DNA of 64,000 nucleotides, taken from positions 1 through 64,000 of the forward strand of contig CAYPCQ010000014.1 of the NCBI GenBank assembly GCA_964409245.1. Direction: 5' to 3'. Positions 60,401 to 64,000 of this stretch are shown here, one piece after another (positions within the stretch are counted from its first letter, which is position 1; the number at the start of each line of letters is the position of its first letter). Position numbers and translations under genes: made by a program. This DNA is from CAIMWS01 sp964409245. Its GTDB lineage: Bacteria > Verrucomicrobiota > Verrucomicrobiia > Limisphaerales > UBA1319. Below the pieces are notes generated by a model, which worked only from the letters and a program-made list of their open reading frames with translations, did not search any database and was not told where the DNA came from.

Positions 60401-62554
60401 GTTGCCAACCGCCAGACTGGCGCTGCTGGCCCCTGCAAATCGACCGCCGTTGTTCAGCGCCAAACCATTCTTATGCCACTGGTACTGCACTGGGGCGGGG
60501 CCAGCCACCGACACCAGGAACGAAGCGGTGGCACCGAAATCAGCAATCAAGGAACCGGGTTGTTTCGTGATGAGTGGAGAACCAATCACCGTCTCGTTAA
60601 ACCAACTGCTGGCTCCACCGGTTATGACTGATCCCCTGGCCCGGATCAGGCTAATGGATGGTATCGATAGGCCGGCCAGGTGCCATCCGCCAACAATGCG
60701 CTGGCCATCGCCGAGCGGAAACCAAACCAGCCCATTAGTTGAATAGTCGAATGACGCACATAAGATTTCCGGGCTGGGACCATTGCGCAGCCAGGTGATG
60801 GTTGCCCCATCAAAACTCACGTTTTGAGCCGCTGAGTTCGTATTGTACAACCGCCCAATACATTGGCGCGGTTCCCCACCTAAGGTGGTGAACTCCCCAC
60901 CCACCACGATCTTCCCATCCGCCTGCAGGGCCAGGGCGGAAACAGAACCTGAATTGCTGTCTGTTCGGCTCGCCCCGGGATCGAAGGTGGCATCCAGCGT
61001 GCCATCCGCATTCAACCGCCCAATACGATTGCGTGGTTGCCCGCCCAAGGTGGTGAATTGCCCACCCACCACGATCTTCCCATCCGCCTGCAGGGCCAGG
61101 GCGGAAACTTGAGGGTATGATGGTGATGGACCTGCCCCGGGATTGAAGGTGGCATCCAGCGTGCCATCTGTATTCAACCGCCCAATACGATTGCGTGGTT
61201 GCCCGCCCAAGATGGAGAAAGATCCTCCCACCACGATCTTCCCATCCGCCTGCAGGGCCAGGGCGAAAACAGGCCATTCCGCCCCGGGATTGAAGGTGGC
61301 ATCCAGCGTGCCATCCGCATTCAACCGGCCAATATAATTACGCGATTGCCCGCCCAAGGTGGTGAAACTACCCCCCACCACGATCTTCCCATCCGCCTGC
61401 AGGGCCAAGGCGGAAACTGAAAAACTTGCCCCGGGATTGAAGGTGGCATCCAGCGTGCCATCCGCACTCAATCGTCCAATACGATTGCGCGGTTGCCCGC
61501 CCAAAGTGGCGAAGCCACCCCCCACCACGACCTTCCCATCTGACTGCAGGGCCAGGGCGGAAACTCCACCATCCGCCGCGATATTGAAGGATTCATCCAG
61601 CGTGCCATCCGCATTCAATCGCCCAATAGATTTGCGCGATTGGCCGCCCAGGGTTGTGAACCAACCGCCGACCACGATCTTCCCATCCGCTTGTAGAGCC
61701 AGGGCGGAAACTGAGTTGCCCGCCCCGGGATTGAAGGTGGTGTCCAGCGTGCCATCCACATTCAACCGGCCAATACAATTACGCGGGTGCCCGCCCAAGG
61801 TGTAGAAATTACCCCCGACCACGATCTTCCCATCCGCCTGCAGAGCCAGGGCGGAAACTTCGCCACTCGCCCCAGGATTGAAGGTGGTGTCCACGGCAAT
61901 CAAATTGACGGTCAAAACCGCGACCGAACTGGTCACAGTGCCATATGAATTGCTAACCACCGCCGAATATTGGCCCTGGTCCCCAGCAGCTATTGAATTG
62001 ATGGACAAAGAGGCATTGGTGGTTCCGGATATCCGCCCGCCATTTGCCAAAGGAACATCGTCCTTCCGCCACTGGAAGGCCAAGGGTCCAGTTCCCCCCG
62101 CCTCCACGGCGAATATCACATTCCGGCCTGGCTCTATACTTTGGCTGGCGGGGTGGACATTGATCGCCGGATCGTTGACAGTCAGAATTGCAACGCGGCT
62201 CGCCACGCTGCCAAAACTGTTGGTGACCACCACTTGATAGCCGCCGCCGTCCAGTTTCCCAGGATTGCTTATCCCCAATGCATCGGTCTGAGCTCCGGCA
62301 AACTTGCCGCCATCCGCCAGTGGAACCTTGTCTTTGAACCATTGGTAATGAAGCGGGCTGGCCCCGGTGGCCGCCACGTTGATAGTAACCGGCCAGCCTG
62401 CATTCTTCACCTGATCGGGCGGTTGAAAGGTAATGGCCGGCTTGTCGGCCGCGATGGCTGATGGGATCGTTACCGCCAGCAACCAGCTTATGCCCGCCAA
62501 CCAGCGGAAAACATGATGGCCAAAACCAGCACTGCAATTCATGGAACGGATCAT
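57422..62554 (-). CDS. Giant secreted protein: eight Ig-like domains and two delta-60 propellers
   Basis: 1710 residues (Met at codon 5 is an alternative start); signal peptide to about residue 35 (PSAIAAD). Layout: two Ig-like domains (~37-205); seven delta-60 units of about 50 residues (VSALALQADGKIVVGG, then LGG..R..IGRLN.DGTLD.TFNPG), a predicted seven-bladed propeller; a ~75-residue domain (ITWLRNGPSPEILCASFDYS ... GGASSWFNE); six Ig-like domains; a second set of seven delta-60 units; a second copy of the ~75-residue domain (ITWLRGGAGPEVWRTAFDQS ... GGAGSWFVE); and a C-terminal domain ending RFYRLRY. Ig domains 5 and 7 are almost identical. It is likely surface-bound or released; the binding partner is unknown. 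Confidence 0.9.
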   Translation of the reverse strand: MIRSMNCSAGFGHHVFRWLAGISWLLAVTIPSAIAADKPAITFQPPDQVKNAGWPVTINVAATGASPLHYQWFKDKVPLADGGKFAGAQTDALGISNPGKLDGGGYQVVVTNSFGSVASRVAILTVNDPAINVHPASQSIEPGRNVIFAVEAGGTGPLAFQWRKDDVPLANGGRISGTTNASLSINSIAAGDQGQYSAVVSNSYGTVTSSVAVLTVNLIAVDTTFNPGASGEVSALALQADGKIVVGGNFYTLGGHPRNCIGRLNVDGTLDTTFNPGAGNSVSALALQADGKIVVGGWFTTLGGQSRKSIGRLNADGTLDESFNIAADGGVSALALQSDGKVVVGGGFATLGGQPRNRIGRLSADGTLDATFNPGASFSVSALALQADGKIVVGGSFTTLGGQSRNYIGRLNADGTLDATFNPGAEWPVFALALQADGKIVVGGSFSILGGQPRNRIGRLNTDGTLDATFNPGAGPSPSYPQVSALALQADGKIVVGGQFTTLGGQPRNRIGRLNADGTLDATFDPGASRTDSNSGSVSALALQADGKIVVGGEFTTLGGEPRQCIGRLYNTNSAAQNVSFDGATITWLRNGPSPEILCASFDYSTNGLVWFPLGDGQRIVGGWHLAGLSIPSISLIRARGSVITGGASSWFNETVIGSPLITKQPGSLIADFGATASFLVSVAGPAPVQYQWHKNGLALNNGGRFAGASSASLAVGNVSRDDSGGYSVVAVNDCGSVTSQVATLTVIDPVITMQPTSQIKDAGLTVTFKVAASGTAPLFFQWHKDGVVLVDDGKISGSASNTLTITNLLKADAGNYQVVVTNLFGSVTSQVASLSVINLTLNTQPASQNKNAGSLAAFTVAASGTAPFWFQWFKDGAVLAEAGKISGSSSNTLTITNLLKADAGNYQVVITNLFGSATSQVASLTVIDPVVTVPPASQTKFAGAFASFEVSAAGTSPLSWQWQKDGVALSDGVKITGSRANSLTVTNLLKADAGNYQVVVTNLFGSVTSQVASLSVINLTLNTQPASQNKNAGSLAAFTVAASGTAPFWFQWFKDGAVLAEAGKISGSASNTLTITNLLKADAGNYQVVITNLFGSVTSQVASLTVNDPVIAMQPASQGGAVGQDITLGITVAGTAPFQYLWYKDGGVVSQTTNDSVVQSLVLKNLTEAVTGSYWVVVSNRYGKATSSTAVVLINLVHAEEAFNPQANGPIDAFLPLPDGKIVVGGEFTRLGGRERNCLGRLNRDGTLDAAFAADTGGGDFPFVYALALQADGKIVVGGNFTQIGGLPRPCLARLEAGGAVDAGFNPGPDGEVYALAIQSDGRILAGGFFNQVRGRPRWSLARLNPDGSLDTAFNPGANGYVFSLVQQPDGKILVGGGFTMLGGQSRSNIGRLNGDGTADSGFNPGASGIVNAIVLQADGRIVAGGEFAALGGLSLGGLSWPFIGRLSASGMVESSFGPRPGNRVTTLAIQADGKILMGGAFTRIGNSQQAYVARLATNGVVDVAFDVKLDNGLYALAVQADGRVLLGGTFTNLGNAGIQYGGRLANAEPATQQLKAAGTNITWLRGGAGPEVWRTAFDQSPDGLAWTPLGAGTRISGGWKLAGSAFSSANLLRARGEVVTGGAGSWFVETILALDKPGLSLGIEWQAGGPAVRVTGAVGQPFALEYAADLPPTNGWQSRSFTLTNSPQWILEEPDTTNVLKRFYRLRY

Positions 62555-62913
62555 AGGCGAATAGTATGGCTGGAAATCCGGCCGTCAAGCATTCTGTGTT
62601 ATGAAAGGTTTTGGAGATTAAATTTCCGCGCGGGCTTTCAAGGTTCGCTCCGCGAACCGACAGAATGGATCCCTTTTTCATTTTGTGGCCTGTGCGCATT
62701 TTTTTCGAGGTTGTCCCCATGTTCCACCTCCGGGAATCACGCTGGGATTGGCTGATGATTGGTATCGTGAGTCTCAATGGTCTTCGGCCCCATCTCCTGC
62801 CGATTCAGGAATCCGGCCAACAGCCTTTCCGAATGCTTTACATACGCCTCACGGCGGCGGCTACCTGCCGTGGGTTGGAAGTGAGGCTCCGTTGAATAGG
62901 CCAGCCCAACGCT
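62555..62913. other. Upstream region of the giant Ig/delta-60 gene
   Basis: About 360 bp without a supported gene. It contains the promoter of the minus-strand 1710-residue gene. No clear boxes can be assigned. Confidence 0.45.
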
Positions 62914-63786
62914 GGTAGCCGCCGAGGTAACGAGGCGGATCGGGGGACTGGTGAATCACAAACCAGGACCAATTCGCCCGAGACCGGCAGTCAGGTGGTT
63001 TTTGCGGGCCATAGACATACGAATGGTCCGGGTCCGCCTTCTTACGTCGGCGGCTACACGCGGTGGGCAGGCGGAAGGAACCGTTGCAGGCGCAAACCTA
63101 ACCCTGGTAGCCGCCGAGGTAACGAGGCGGATCGGGGGACTGGTGAATCACAAACCAGGACCAATTCGCCCGAGACCGGCAGTCAGTTGGGCTTTGCAGG
63201 CCATTGGCTCTCGAATGTTCCGGGTCCGCCTCGTTACCTCGGCGGCTACCCGCGGTGGGTGGGCGGCACCTTCTGTTGCATCAGTGAACCTGCGGCGTGT
63301 AGCCGCTGAGGTAACGAGGCGGATCTACGGCTGGCGAATCATAAACCAGGACCAATTCGCNNNNNNNNNNNNNNNNNNNNNNNNNNNNNNNNNNNNNNNN
63401 NNNNNNNNNNNNNNNNNNNNNNNNNNNNNNNNNNNNNNNNNNNNNNNNNNNNNNNNNNNNCTGAGGTAACGAGGCGGATCTACGGCTGGCGAATCATAAA
63501 CCAGGACCAATTCGCGCGAGACCGGCAGCCAGTTGGGCTTTGCGGGACATAGGCTCTCGAATGTTCCGGGTCCGCCTCGTTACCTCGGCGGCTACCTGCG
63601 GTGGGTGGGCGGCACCTTCGGTTGCATCAGTGAACCTGCGGCGTGTAGCCGCTGAGGTAACGAGGCGGATCTACGGCTGGCGAATCATAAACCAGGACCA
63701 ATTCGCCCGAGTCCGGCAGTCAGTTGGGTTTTGCGGGCCATTGGCACTCGAATGTTCCGGGTCCGCCTCGTTACCTCGGCGGCTAC
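62914..63786. repeat. Tandem array of ~192-bp units with 26-bp inverted arms
   Basis: Each unit begins with GGTAGCCGCCGAGGTAACG plus aggcgga and contains its exact inverse later. In unit 2 the arms (63106-63131 and 63225-63250) are a perfect 26-bp inverted repeat around a 93-bp spacer. Left arms begin at 62914, 63106, about 63298, (cut by the gap, visible part 63461-63478) and 63645. Right arms are at about 63033-63057, 63225-63250, 63571-63595 and 63762-63786. Neighbouring starts are 192 bp apart. A 100-N gap (63361-63460) interrupts the array, so more units may exist. Confidence 0.9.
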
Positions 63787-63903
63787 ACGCGGTGGGTGGG
63801 CGGTGCCTTCCGTTGCATCAGCAAACTGGTGGCTGGCAACCGCCCGCAAGCCTTGGGATTTTCAAACGGGGCAGCCATTGGCTTCAATGCCTGCGGCGCT
63901 GGT

Positions 63904-64000
63904 TTACCTGCTAGCCGGGCGGGAGGGGCGGGCCAGCAGGCGGAATTCGTGCAGCGACAGGGAGTATTGGCTGCCGGGGGGATTCCCGGGGCGGTATTTC
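63904..64000 (-). CDS. Possible 3' end of a gene running off the window
   Basis: The minus-strand frame entering from the right edge reads KYRPGNPPGSQYSLSLHEF then RLLARPSRPASR and stops at 63904-63906. The SQYSLSLHEFRLLA portion has strand-like character, as at the end of a secreted beta protein, but only about 32 codons are visible and no family can be named. Confidence 0.35.
   Translation of the reverse strand, partial: KYRPGNPPGSQYSLSLHEFRLLARPSRPASR

Noticed and set aside
62914..63786. CRISPR array
   Set aside because: Units are ~192 bp, spacers are conserved rather than unique, and no cas gene is present.

Overview
The window looks like a metagenome-assembled or draft genome fragment of a Verrucomicrobiota bacterium, probably of the Limisphaerales/Pedosphaera-like (subdivision 3) kind. 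This is inferred from its character, not from any marker gene. It is GC-rich and mostly lacks strong ribosome-binding sites. It carries many very large secreted proteins built from LamG, Ig-like, Calx-beta, delta-60 and beta-helix modules, and wide intergenic stretches hold dispersed repeats. Two 100-base N runs (56313-56412 and 63361-63460) are scaffold gaps, and both sit inside repeat arrays.

Layout. 1-789 is non-coding with degenerate short repeats. A minus-strand block follows: tRNA-Ser(GGA), a HEAT-repeat protein, a TlpA-like thioredoxin and fabI. Next come a zinc-ribbon membrane protein (+), a LamG/Ig secreted protein, a rhodanese and a B12-binding-type radical SAM protein (all -), and a secreted protein of unknown function (+). 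An unusual membrane protein at 11470-12120 seems to carry the two halves of an acyl-carrier-protein fold in swapped order. After a degenerate region come a formylglycine-generating-enzyme-fold membrane protein overlapping a tandem GT4 glycosyltransferase (15211-18078), a small secreted protein, the coupled NAD-salvage pair pnuC-nadR, and a secreted beta-propeller protein. A signalling cluster (cheR, a 4HB/HAMP/GAF hybrid kinase, a REC-PAS4-kinase-REC protein; 29408 down to 22188) lies back to back with cstA.

The second half is dominated by exported proteins: a 2823-residue beta-helix/propeller protein with a very regular super-repeat (32193-40664), a DUF3298-like lipoprotein, a twin-arginine sugar-phosphate-isomerase-like protein, a secreted nitroreductase, a 1021-residue secreted protein, an esterase on a Calx-beta stalk, and a 1710-residue Ig/delta-60 protein with two predicted seven-bladed propellers. 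HU and a small winged-helix protein lie at 42042-42880. An AAA-TolB-TPR fusion lies at 49205-51682. Beside the esterase gene is a dead toxin-antitoxin locus whose antitoxin start has been replaced by a duplicated piece of the esterase gene. Intergenic DNA carries a terminal-inverted-repeat element in three copies and, at the right end, a tandem array of about 192-bp units with perfect 26-bp inverted arms.

Taken together, the genes show an organism with a heavy investment in surface or secreted scaffold proteins, a complex phosphorelay, NAD salvage and peptide/pyruvate uptake. No phage, CRISPR array, integrase or intact transposase was seen. The most unusual items are the swapped-half carrier-protein-like gene, the two-step super-repeat of the giant beta-helix protein, the TIR element family, and a W...FYR-ending domain shared by the secreted proteins.
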